Source of the DNA: Carnegiea gigantea | Lineage: Eukaryota; Streptophyta; Magnoliopsida; Caryophyllales; Cactaceae | Length of the DNA stretch: 64,000 nt | NCBI GenBank assembly: GCA_029747015.1 | Contig: JAKOGI010000430.1 | Span: 107,001-171,000 of the forward strand | Direction of reading: 5' to 3' | Part shown: positions 48,834 to 60,035 of the stretch, one piece after another | Layout of the letters: every line of letters begins with the position of its first letter | How positions within the stretch are numbered: the stretch's first letter is position 1 | Notes under the pieces: model-generated | Seen by the model: the letters and a program-made list of their open reading frames with translations, nothing else | Database searches by the model: none | What the model was told of the DNA's origin: nothing | Position numbers and translations under genes: made by a program

Positions 48834-49487
48834 CTTACTCTCAAGGCCATGTACGGAATTGAAGAATACCCAATCTGCATCCGCACAATTGGAGAACTGA
48901 TCAAGCACTAGCCTCTCTAGGGAAGGATACAACCCTACTTTACCAACAAAGGATGGCACATCCCTTGTTCCCAGCACTGGCATCCCATCAACACCAATAC
49001 TTGTTTCTTCTTCTTCTATCGGAGTACTCAACATCCCATGATGCACTTGGTAATACAGCAAGTTCACTAGGCATGATTGGGTAAAATATGGCGCCCCATG
49101 TATACCGAACTTCCTAGCTATGTCGAGGCCCCATGGTACGGCCGAATCATATACGAGGCACCTAACTCGATCCCGCAATCTGAGCTTCTTTTCAATTAGT
49201 TGAGCGAGATGAGGAGGTGCAAAATCATTGAATCTCTTTATGTGGGCACCGATAGTTTCCTTACTCGTAGTTTCAGTGGCATCATCCGGTATGATTTCGA
49301 TAGTGGTTGAGTTTGAATTGAATGGTGTGATTTTTGTCACGATGGATGAAGTGGTGGCAAATGTAACTCTAAGGCCTCTTGAGGCTAGTTGCTTAGAAAA
49401 TTGGAGCATGGGATTAATGTGGCCTTGAATCGGAAATGGGAAAACTATAACATGGATCTCATCTTCTCTTGTGGCTTTCTTTTCCAT
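48834..49487 (-). pseudogene. UGT74-like exon 1 (U7) without exon 2
   Basis: 218 open codons from ATG 49487 to a strong AAG|GTAAGT donor. His23 (QGHINP) and Asp114 (YDSAVPW) are present, as is APYFTQSC. The sequence is clearly more distant from the other six copies (DDAT-rich middle, KKLRLRDR), so it derives from a different UGT74 subgroup. No PSPG-bearing exon 2 lies in the 5 kb downstream; a solo LTR occupies 47238-48593. Used alone it would lack the sugar-donor site. Splicing to the U6 exon 2, 6.3 kb away, is possible but would have to skip the intact U6 exon 1. Confidence 0.75.
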
Positions 49488-50707
49488 CTATTTTTCCTTG
49501 ATTGTAGAGGGAGGTCTACCGCAGAAAACTTGCAGTATAAAAATCTTGGCAGTGGCTGATCAGCTTATGATGATTAACTTGGTGGTTAGGAGTTTTTTAG
49601 AGTTAGTTTTAGTGTGGGGTCTCATGTGCTGAGGTGGACTCAGATATTTCTAGCCTTCTTGCCTGTTTGGCTATAGGTATATAAATCCTGGCAATTTCTT
49701 ATGTGCTCTCCGGAATACATGCGCTCATTGTCCATGTATATATAATTTTTTACGTGTGTATTTATCATATATTAATTTTTTAATATATATTTGTTGATTT
49801 GGCTCTTTGAAGTATATACTCTGAGGAGTATGTTATACATATTGATAAACGCCCTGTTGATTGTATTGCTGAAAAGAAGGAGAACAATAATCAGTTGATT
49901 TCCTCTCTTCTTTCTCCGTGAAGGCTCTCTCTTCCTACTTTCATGGCTGTCAACAGTAGAAGGCACATGTATAACGGAAGGAGTTGAAATTATTTATTGA
50001 AAGGGCCGAATTTTAGTATTCTTAGCAGCTTAACAAAAACTAATTTTTAAGTTTAATTTTTATGAATTTGTAGAATATGCTTTCAGTTGAGATACTCAAG
50101 ACAGTACAGTGCTTATGTTTAGTTGCTTAATGGATCTAAATTGTAGCATTTTAAGCGCAATCCATAACTATCTCAAACAAGTTATAAATTATTTTTTATT
50201 TCTTAAAGGTCAATAAAGTGAAGTAAAGAAGGATGAATGTAGATTCCAAACCTTTGAAAAATCTTTTTTTAAACTAGCCAGTATTTTCTTTTTTTTGATA
50301 TATTAAAACATATGAAATCAGAGTTTTTTGAGAGAAAAAGCAAAAAAAAAAAAAAATTCCAATTAAAAGGAAATGTAAACTGTTATGTGTTGCCTGGTTG
50401 AAATAATGTAATTAGCTTTGTAATGGAATCGTGATTATATGGTATATAGTAATCAAAATTATAAGATAGCTATTATTTGGAATATTCTTTTGCAAACAAA
50501 CAAAATAATTGAAACACAATAGCAAACTCATTTGCATTACAATGTTGTTTACTTCAAACCAAATATTACGTTAAAGTTTAAGATGAAGATAGTTTTTTCT
50601 TTGGAGAAAAAATGACACATGAATGAAAATATATATCAAAATAAAAGGAACCTATGAAATGTGAAGGGCTTATATATTCATATGCAAGCAAATCATTTTA
50701 GTATATT
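49488..50707. other. AT-rich spacer upstream of U7, no gene seen
   Basis: No supported frame on either strand. Confidence 0.5.
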
Positions 50708-51520
50708 AAGGGTGGCAGTTACATCCAAGTCGAGGTAAATTCAATTTAATTTTAGGTAGAATAATTTAATTCCAATCACCTAAAAAAATCAAGTCTGAAT
50801 CCAATAAAACCGGACCTGGATTAAATTTGGAGAAAGGGTATCATTCGATCCAATTTTTCTATGTAAATATACCCGCCCCTAGCCCAACCTCCTCCCTTCA
50901 ATTCATTGTTTTGATTTATTTTAATTTTCAATATAGTGAAAAACTAAAATTTCAAGTAGGAACCCTGAAGTGGTTACGCCAACCTCCATTAGCTACTTCC
51001 TGAGACTAGTCATTCTCTCTCTCTCTCTCTCTCAGTCTTACCCGTATTTTGCCGCTGGCCTGCCTTCCTACCCCCAGCATCATCTGCCACCTTTTCATTT
51101 GTCAATCTCTTTCTTTCAATTTTGAACCCTTTTTTCCCTTTTATGAGTTAATTTTGATTTCTTGTGAGAGATTTTCAAATATATTTCGGACTTTGTTAAA
51201 ACTTATGATTGTTGTAAAATGTTGTAACTTTGCTGAATATGAATGTGTTCCTTTTTTTACTCCTTGATACTCATTATCACATCAACAGGTGAATAGAAGA
51301 AATTTGAAAGGAAAAAATAATACAAAATTGTTATGAAAAAAGGAGATGAGTTTGGATCAAATTAAATATGACTCTGGCCCAATTCGACTTAGATCGAATT
51401 TCGAGTTTCCATCTTGTCCATAGGATTGAATTTGGATCAAAATTTTTGAATTCCAAATTTAATTAAATTCGGATATGAATGTTGGAACATTCGAACTAGA
51501 ATCCAATGTGTGGCCACTGT
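50708..51520. repeat. AATTCGGAT-rich island, possibly hAT-like
   Basis: The left end taagggtggcag is typical of the families described at 45827 and 63092, and the interior has the same style of repeats (aattcaattta, ggatcaaatt). A matching right end and target duplication could not be identified. It includes a (ct)n tract at 51016-51034. Confidence 0.35.
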
Positions 51521-51969
51521 GGATGAAATTGATCACTAGTGGGAAAAACCATGAAAGGAAAATGAAAAACAACATGGGCAAATGGGCTCAAACACAAGTA
51601 GCCGCGCAACTTCCTCCTCTTCCACGAATTGCTGACTAAAATTTTATCCTAATCATGTATTAACTGGCACGGGAGCCAAGGTTCCCTGGCCCCAACCAAC
51701 ATAAAATTTCAATAATGTAAGCTTTTATATGCAATTTATTAAGGAAAATAATATTGTAATTATTTTTATCATTATATATATTTTTGTCCATTATTTGCAG
51801 CTGGCTTGTACAAAAGAGGTCACGGTTAATGTGTGTATCACTTAAGCATCCAAGAGGTGTATAATTGCAAATGAGAAGATAGAAAAACCCAACAGGGCAA
51901 ACGTCTTTCATGAAGAACATCACCAATTCTATTTAATCCTCGATTTATCGTTTATGGTATTAGAGCGAG

Positions 51970-52865
51970 GTTATTTCTTTCAGAACAAGGAAGATTAGAG
52001 AGTTGCAATCATAAGCAAGGATGAAACCTTTGTCATTGATCCTCAATCCCCATACTATATACAACCCTTATATGGACCCGAAGCTATCATAACCTCCAAT
52101 AAATTTGATGGAAAGAATTCCAACATCTGGAACAGGGTTGTTACAATGGTAAGCTTGGATTCATTAACAGTAGCATATCCAAATTAGAACCCATGATCAT
52201 TTCCGCTAAGAAAGATGTGTCGGAGATGATTAACATGATGATCACCTGGTGGATTCAAAACGTTATTGTGTCAATGCTTCATGCAAGTATGGCATATGAA
52301 GGCATGACTCATAAGGGGTGGGTGAATATCCAGAAGAGAGATTTTGTTATTAACGTTCCCCGTATCCATGAACTCAAGGTTGAGATAGCCTCTTGCATAT
52401 AAAGAAACATGGAAATAGTTGAGTTCTATTTGAAACTCATGGGAATCTGCAGCGAGTTAGCAAATTACATCAAAATTCCTAGTTCTTCATGTGGTTGTGT
52501 GTGTGATAAGTGTAGTCACGATACCTACAGGACAATCGTCAAGATGATGGAAGACGACAACCCCATCAATTTCTTATGGGTTTGGGTGATGAGTTTTATT
52601 CAAATATAAGGGGTCAAATTTTGGCTCTTGATCTTGTGCCATCATTGGACAAGATCTTTAACATGATCCAATAGAAGGAGAATCACAAGTCGGCGATAAG
52701 GAATCAAGAAAGCAGAGATGACAATGTAGCTGCATTATTTGTTACTCATCATAGGCATAACCTCCACACAAGCACCTCGTGATAGGGTGTCTTGCACGCA
52801 TTGCGGTAAGCTTGGACACGAGGAATTCAACTATTTTGGGATTGTCGGGTTCCCTACTAGATAGG
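51970..52865 (+). pseudogene. Copia-4 gag remnant
   Basis: Copia gag fragments in several frames: YYIQPLYGPEAIITSNKFDG, then a helical middle region with KRDFVINVPRIHELKVEI, CDKCSH, and a knuckle-like CTHCGKLGHEEFNYFG just before the chromovirus. Confidence 0.75.
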
Positions 52866-54436
52866 TGCAAGACCCCTCGCTAGTCGATTGTGGTTTGGCA
52901 TGCCACCTTGCTTGTCATGACTGGGTCTTGAAAAGAACGGGGTGGTTACCCCTCGGTCTTTTGTGCACCCAACCTTGTCAATGCGATTAACATTGTCCGT
53001 GAGTCGTGACGGGGTTGCGCAGGACATATCCCTCAGTCGTGACGGGGTCACGCGGGATAGCTCTCGGTTGTGACTGGGTCACACGGAGTAGTGTCGTGGT
53101 GGATTCCTCGACGGGACAACGGGGTTGTCCCAGGGGCACGAATATACGACCAACGGTGTTGTGCGACGACACCAAGTACCTATGGTGGTACGAACTTGGG
53201 TGATGTGCTAGGCATGCCAATAAGCCCGAACGTTATGCGTGAACGTCCAGCACCTATGGTGGTACGAACTTGGGCATTGTGCGACGATGTCTAGTACCTA
53301 TGGTGGTACGAACTTGGGTGATGTGCGACATCGTCTAGTATCTATGGTGGTACGAATAATGCTAGTCGTACCCTCAGGATAGACTGAGATAAGTACGCAG
53401 CATACTGGGTTGGATTACTCAGTAAAAGACAAGGGATAGACCCTTCGTCAAGGTCCGCGTGCGATTGGACTTAGCTAACGGTGGATTCTGTAAGCTACAC
53501 CGATGCGATCGGTAAAGCTATGGCATGGCAAAGTTGTAGCTAAAGTCTTGGGGAGACTTTACTTGGCTCAGCTGAGATAGACTTAGCTTAAACAAGCTAA
53601 CGGGACTCAACTTGAGTAAAACCTCAGCTGGAAGTTCACGGTGGACTTGTCGGTTGAGCTGTGGGAGCTCCCGACTAAGATGACCGGGCTGGGTAGCTCG
53701 GGGAGCTACCTCAGCTGGGCATCACCTCAACTAGGTGTGGAGGCAACTGGGCAAGCCGTGGGCTGCCAACTGGCTAACCACCCGAGCTAGGTGGTTACGC
53801 CCCCGAGAGACGCCTCATGGAGGCACCTCTTGGTAAGGTGCCTTTCCCTCTAGGCATGCCCCTTGGGCAGCCGTGGGAGGGCTGGGCTGAAAGGATGCAT
53901 TGCTTGGGATGGCGGTTGCAAGACGGCGGTTACAAGGTGGCGGTTATTCTTGGCGGTTGGTGTGTCAAGAGACACACTCGTTCATCGTGCCTCTTCAAGG
54001 AAGACAAGGCAGTGCAAGGAGAAGATGGGCAGCGGTTTCTCTTGAAGAGATGCACCTCTTAGGATGCACCCCTTGGTGAAAAGACACGCCTCTCCACTTG
54101 TTAGTGAGGGTGGCCCTCTTCCCCTTCCCTCTATAAATAGGCACATGGCCCTTGTGTGTTGGGCATCATGTGACCTTGTGTGAGACGCTTCCTTGAGTGG
54201 GAAAATCTGAGAGTTGCCTTGTTGTAATTCTAAAGATTTGCCTTGTAATTCTTTTGTCCCGAGATTAATAAAAGTGTTGCCTTGTCGGATCATTGTCTTG
54301 TGTACATTGTGTTAATTTAATTAAATCGTATTTAACCCCTTAAGGGGGCTGTGAGTAGGCTGGGTTGAGATGTGGTCTGGACCGCCACATGGTGTGAATC
54401 CGGTCGAAAAAGTTGGCCAAATTTTACCTCGTAATA
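52866..54436 (+). repeat. 5' LTR of the chromovirus
   Basis: Starts tgcaagacccctc. TATAAATA at 54132-54139. Contains two internal repeat arrays, listed separately. Confidence 0.9.
52998..53355 (+). repeat. Repeat arrays inside the chromovirus LTR
   Basis: gtcgtgac(g/t)gggtca occurs about four times at 52998-53095, and ctatggtggtacgaacttgg occurs four times at 53179-53365 with 30 to 75 bp spacing. The 3' LTR keeps the same arrays (58618-58950) with small deletions. Confidence 0.85.
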
Positions 54437-54438
54437 GT

Positions 54439-54450
54439 TGGTATCAGAGC
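54439..54450 (+). other. Primer-binding site of the chromovirus (initiator Met type)
   Basis: tggtatcagagc, 2 bp after the 5' LTR. Confidence 0.88.
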
Positions 54451-54478
54451 GGGTTTTATCGCTCTACGATTTAATTAA

Positions 54479-55574
54479 ATGGAAAATAAAGTCACTAAGA
54501 CATCGACCCGACTCTCAAAAATCGAGGGACTTTTGGGAGTTACGGAGGATCTTGATGTGGCGTCGGGATACACGGTTCTTGGTGGATTGGCCACATTGAC
54601 TGGCCAGGTTCAAGAGATGAAACGAATGTTGGCTTTGCTTTTGGACAAGGAGAAGAGCACGCCCTCTCCTCGTAGGGAGAGTGACGTTGAGAACTCTTCC
54701 CTTGTGACAAATCTTAGGGATGAATTGGAGGCTCTAAAAGACAAGAGTAACGGTGGGACTGGGACAAGTCAAATGAGACTCAAAGTCCCCGGTCCATAGC
54801 CTTTTGACGGTTCGAGAGATGCAAAGGCTCTCGAGAATTTTATTTGGGACTTAGAGCACTACTTCCTTCCCGCCCATGTCGGAGACAAGGATAAGGTGAT
54901 CGTGGTTGCCATGTTGCTTAGTGGAGACGCTAAGATTTGGTCGAGGTCACGTGCGGTCGACGACAAGGAGTCCGGTCGTATTGGCATCTCCAACTGGGAG
55001 GAGATGAAAACGGAGATGAGGAACCAGTTTCTTCCTTATCACGTGTCTTGGGTAGCCTAAGACAAACTGAAGGACCTGAGGCAGATGGGTTCAGTCCGAG
55101 ATTATGTGAAGAATTTCTCTTCACTAGTGTTGGACATAAAGGGTATGTCAGCTGAGGACAAACTCTTTAACTTTGTGAGCGGCTTGAAGCCGAGGGCACA
55201 AAACGAGTTATGCTGGCAGAAAGTGTCGGATTTACCATAGGCCATCGCGGTGGCCAAGGTGCTTGTGGATTTCAAGCCTCCACAAAAGAAGCCGAAGGAG
55301 TAAGGGGGACAAGCCCAAGAAGACTAATCTAGCTAAGAGCAAGACTTCCGGGAAGCGGAAGTGGGAGAAGGCCGAGGCAAAGAAGGACCCAGGGAAAAGG
55401 AAGTCAGTTGACTACCCCAACAAGAAGCCCCAAAATGAAGGATGCTTCATTTGCTGCAGGCCTCACTTGGCTCGTGACTGCCTGAAGAAGTCTCAAGTTG
55501 CCACCATGACCGGGGAGGGCAACGAGAGTGACCCCCAACAAGAGATAGGTCCTATGAGGGTAAACCGGTTGTAA
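54479..55574 (+). pseudogene. Chromovirus gag remnant
   Basis: Opens with ATG at 54479. A coiled-coil-like N-terminus is followed by a gag core (ENFIWDLEHYF, NWEEMKTEMRNQFLP, DKLFNFVSGLKP) and a knuckle CFICCRPHLARDC at about 55444-55482 in which the second-position Gly is Cys. Stops at about 54797, 55058, 55238 and 55301, plus a frame change near 55300. Confidence 0.85.
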
Positions 55575-55589
55575 CTCAACGCCCTAAAG

Positions 55590-58487
55590 GATGAGGGGCC
55601 TAAGGTTGAGATTTGCAAGGGATTAATGTTCATTTGCTGCATGATAAACAGCACCCCCATAATGGCCTTGGTTGACTTCAGGGCACTCGCAACTTCATCC
55701 GTGTGGAGACGGCGAGAAAGCTTGGCTTGCACTTTTCTCCTAATGGCTCCACCCTGAAGACTGTGAACTCTAAGGCAGTGGGTTCATAAGGGTAGCCAAA
55801 GGTGTAGACCTTTGGATAGACAAATGGATGGGTGAGATTGATCTCACCGGTGTCCCGCTGGATGACTATGAACTTGTACTGGGCAACAAGTTCTTAAAGC
55901 AAGCCAAGGTGATGATTATTCCTCACCTTAAGGGGATGCTCATCGGGGATGAGGCATACCCTTGTTTTGTGAAGGCACTCGCTCTTTAGGAATTCTAAGA
56001 GGAATGCGCTTCACTTCATTTAGGTATATATCATTTCTTATGTACTCTAAATAAGACTTGGTGTTCTGTATTTTAAGTATCCTCTTGTAAATGCTTCAGG
56101 ATTACACATGCTCCAAACCACCATCTTTATTAATAAAATAAAAGAGGTTCCTTTAGTACCTTGATGACTTCGTAGTAAGATCTCAATGACGTAGTGATTT
56201 ATTCACAAAGTCTTGAGTATCATGTTATGTACCTAAGGAAAGTCGTTCAGAAACTGCAACAACACAAGTCTTTTGTCAAAAAGAAAAATGTGAATTCGCG
56301 TAGACCGAAATACTGTTTCTTGATCACAAGATCAGTAAAGGTCATGTGAGAATGGACCCAAGGAAAATAAAGGCAATCATGGATTGGCCTAGACCCAAAA
56401 TAGTTTCTGAATTAAGATCTTTCCTAGGGCTGGCCAACTACTATCGAAAGTTCATCTAAGACTACTCTATGAGGGTGGCACCCTTGACTGATCTCTTGAA
56501 AAAGGATCAAAAGCGGGCATGGGAAGCCACTTGTCAAGAGGCATTTGAGGAACTTAAGGTTAAGATAGCCTCAGAGCCAGTCTTAAGGTTACCTGAGTTC
56601 GATAAATCTTTTGAGGTTCATACCGATGCTTCTGACAAAGCGATTAGAGAGGTTCTGGTCCAAGACGGACACGCCATAACTTTCGAGGGGAGAAAGTTTC
56701 ATGGTGCCGAATTGAGATATTCGACCCATGAGAAAGAGATGTTGGCAGTGGTACATTGCCTTCGTATTTGGTGACACTACTTGTTGGGGTCGAAGTTCAT
56801 TATGAAAATGGACAACGTTGCCAACACGTACTTTCAGATCCAGAAGAAGTTGTCATCAAAACAGGCATGTTGGCAGGAATTCCTCCAGGAATATTATTTC
56901 GTATGGAAGCATAAACCTGGGAGGCATAGCCTAGTCCTAGATGCGATCAATCGAAAGATGATAGCTTCAGTGCCAGTTACGGTTGCCTCACTATCCTGAA
57001 TTGAGACTGACTTTGCAGCAAGAGTGCTGGAGCAGTCCAAGGAGGATGTTGTGTACTAGCGTTTGCGTCAGCAAGTGCTGGACGGTAGCATGCGACGGTA
57101 TTGGTTGGAAAACGACTTGCTTTTCGCACAAGGACGTAGGCTCTACGTACCCGCTGGACAACTACGACATGTGCTTCTGCGAGAAGCTCACGATGCAAAT
57201 AGGCTTGTCACCCAAGACAGGAGAGAACCCTGGCGTTGTTGGCTAGAAGTTACTATTGGCCTAAGATGAAAAGGGAGGTGGAAGCCTATGTTAAGTCGTG
57301 CATGATTTGTCAGCTTGACAAAACCGAGAGGAGGAAAGAAGCAGGGCTTCTTCAACCTCTACTGACTCCAGAGAGGCCTTGGTAATCAGCCTCGATGGAC
57401 TTCATCTCGGGGTTCCCAAGTGCTAATGGGTGTAAGTCGATCATAGTTGTCGTTGATCGCTTCTCTAAGTACGCAGTGTTTGTAGCAGCACCAGGTGCTT
57501 GTCCTGTCAAGACCGCGGCGAAGTTGTTTAACTTTCATGTGGTGAAGTACTTCGGCTTACCCGAAGACATCATCAGTGATCGTGACACTCGCTTCACAGG
57601 TCGATCCTGGACGGTACTATTTAATTTAATGGGATCTGAGTTGAAGTTTTTTATGGCTAATCACCCCCAGACCGATAGTCAGATTGAGAGGATTAACTCT
57701 CTACTTGAGGAGTATCTGCGTTACTATGTGACGGCTTCTCAACATAACTGGTTTGAACTCCTGGATACCGCCCAATTATGCTATAAGTTGCAGAAGAGCA
57801 GTGCTACTGGCTTTAGTCCCTTTGAGTTAGCCATGGGATGGCAACTGCTAACTCCACAAGAGGTTGTTAAGCAGAACAAAGATGGTGTTTACCCTGGGGC
57901 ACACCGCTTTGTCCTGAATCGACAAGAAATGTTGAAGGAGGCAAGGGATAGCTTAGAAAAGGTTGCTCGCCGCATGAAGCAATATGCAGACCTCAAGAGG
58001 AGGTCTCTTGAGTTTGATGTAGGAGATCAAGTTCTATTGAAACTAACTCTTCAGATCTGGAAATGGATCAGCAGTAAGATTGCACAGAAATCCTTGATCC
58101 CGAGATATGACAGACCTTTTAAGGTTGTCAAAAGGATAGGTCCAGTGGCTTATCGCCTGGACTTGCCTAAAAGATTAAAGGTACACCCTACTTTTCATGT
58201 TAGTTTTCTCAGCCATACTTCCCTGACGTGGTTGGACTTCATCCCCTTACTCATAGGAATCCACCCATAGTCCGTCGTCAGTATGACAGGGATGTGGAAC
58301 AGATCCTCGATAGGCAAGAGAAGGGCCAGAACAAGAAAAACCGGCGGGTTGAATTCTTGGTCTATTAGAACAGACAGTCAAAGGCTGAGGCTACTTGGGA
58401 GAAGGATATCAATCTTTGGCAGTTCGAGGAACATATTCGGGATTACTTGACGAGGGCGTCAAGTTCTTCTGGTGGGGCTGGTTTGTA
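55590..58487 (+). pseudogene. Chromovirus pol remnant: protease, partial RT, RNase H, integrase, chromodomain
   Basis: The protease active site is lost (VDFRALATS where DSGATHNF is expected, near 55672). Reverse transcriptase is missing its N-terminal part, but YLDDFVV remains at 56157. RNase H follows (VHTDASDKAI, RYSTHEKEMLAV) to TGA 56772, then the RNase H tail (56781-56997). The integrase zinc region (CMICQ at 57302) precedes the core (MDFISGFP at 57395, ISDRDTRFTG, and a Glu in QIERINS). The C-terminal chromodomain (VEFLVY-stop-NRQ, EATWEKD) at 58270-58487 has TAG in place of the conserved Trp codon. Confidence 0.88.
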
Positions 58488-60030
58488 AGACCCCTCACTA
58501 GTCAATCGTGGCTTGGCATGCCACCTTGCTTGTCATGACTGGGTTTTGACAAGAACGGGGTGGTTACCCCTCGGTCTTTCGTGCGCCCAACCTTATCAAT
58601 GCGATTGACATTGTCTGTGAGTCGTGACTGGGTCACGCAGGACATATCCCTTGGTCGTGACGGGGTCATGATAGATAACTCTCGGTTGTGACTAGGTCAC
58701 ACGGAGCATTGTCGGGGTGGCTTCCTCGACGGGACAATGGGTTATCCCAGGGGCACGAATATACGACCCATGGTGTTGTGCGACGACACCAAGCACCTAT
58801 GGTGGTGCTAGGCATGCCTATAAGCCCGGGCATAACGTCCAGTACCTATGGTGGTACGAACTTGGGCATTGTGCGACGATGTCTAGTACCTATGGTGGTA
58901 CGAACTTGGGTGATATCTCACATCGTCCAGTACCTATGGTGGTACGAATAATGCTAGTTCTACCCTCGGGATAGACCAAGATAAGTACGCATCATACTAG
59001 GTTAGATTACTCAGTGAAAGACAAGGGATAGACCCTTCGTCAAAATCCATGTGGGATTAGACTTAGCTAACAGTGAATTCCGTAACCTACACTGATGCGA
59101 TCGGTAAAGCTATGGCACGGCAAAATCGTAGTCAAAGTCTCGGGGAGACTTTACTTGGGTCAGCTAAGATAAACTTAGCTTAAACTAGCTAACGAGACTC
59201 AGCTTGAGTAGAACCTCAGCTGGAAGTTCATGATGGACTTGTCGGTTGAGCTGTGGGAGTTCTCGCCTAAGATGACCGGGCTGGGTAGCTCGGGGAGCTA
59301 CCTCAGCTGGACATCACCTCAGCTAGGTGTGGAGGCAGTTGGGCAAGCCGTGGGCTGCCAGCGGGCCAACCACCCGACCTGGGTGGTTACGCCCCCAAGA
59401 GACACGCCTCTTGGCGGCACCTCTTGGCAAGGCGCCTTTCCCTCTAGGCATAGCCCTTGGGTAGCCGTGGGAGGGCTGGGCCGAAAGGGTGCATTGCTTG
59501 AGATGCGGTTGCAAGACGGCGGTTATAAGGTGGCAGTTATTCTTGGCGGTTGGTGTGTCAAGAGACACACCCATTCATTGTGCCTCTTCAAGGAAGACAA
59601 GGTAGTGTAAGGAGAAGATGGGCAGCGGTTTCTCTTGAAGAGATGCACCTCTTGGGACGCACCCCTTGGTAAAAAGACACGCCTCTCCACTTGTTAGTGA
59701 GGGCGGCCCTCTTCCCCTTCCCTCTATGAATAGGCACATGGCCCTTTTGTGTTGGGCATCATGTGGCCTTGTGTGAGATGCTTACTTGAGTGGGAAAATC
59801 TGAGAGTTGCCTTGTTGTAATTCTAAAGATTTGCCTTGTAATTTCTTTGTCCCGAGATTAATAAAAGTGTTACCTTGTCGGATCATTGTCTTGTGTACTT
59901 TGTGTTAATTTAATTAAATCGTATTTAACCCCTTAAGCGGGCTGTGAGTAGGCTGGGTTGAGACGTGGTCTTGACCTCCGCACGGAGTGAGTCTGGGTGA
60001 AAACGTTGGCCGAATTTTACCCCATGACAA
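58484..60030 (+). repeat. 3' LTR of the chromovirus
   Basis: Starts tgtaagacccctc, ends ccccatgaca. Its TATA box is changed to tatgaata (59725). Overlaps the last codons of pol. Confidence 0.9.
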
Positions 60031-60035
60031 TAGGC

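Larger units (their letters stand above)
52866..60030 (+). mobile_element. Ty3/gypsy chromovirus-type LTR retrotransposon, 7165 bp, inserted in copia-4
   Basis: LTRs at 52866-54436 and 58484-60030, with a perfect target duplication atagg (52861-52865, 60031-60035). The primer site tggtatcagagc is at 54439. The interior encodes gag with a CCHC-like knuckle, a decayed protease, a partial reverse transcriptase, RNase H, integrase and a C-terminal chromodomain that defines chromoviruses. Multiple stops. The N-terminal part of reverse transcriptase is missing (around 55990-56100). A Galadriel-like lineage is suggested by the integrase style, but I cannot be sure. Confidence 0.93.

Noticed and set aside
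42000..49487. U7 exon 1 spliced to U6 exon 2 as a second chimeric gene
   Set aside because: The intact U6 exon 1 lies between them and provides the natural partner; the distance is 6.3 kb. Kept only as a question under the U7 finding.
53006..54062. Several 60-81 codon frames in the chromovirus LTR
   Set aside because: They lie in the LTR repeat arrays, and the matching frames in the 3' LTR differ in reading frame.
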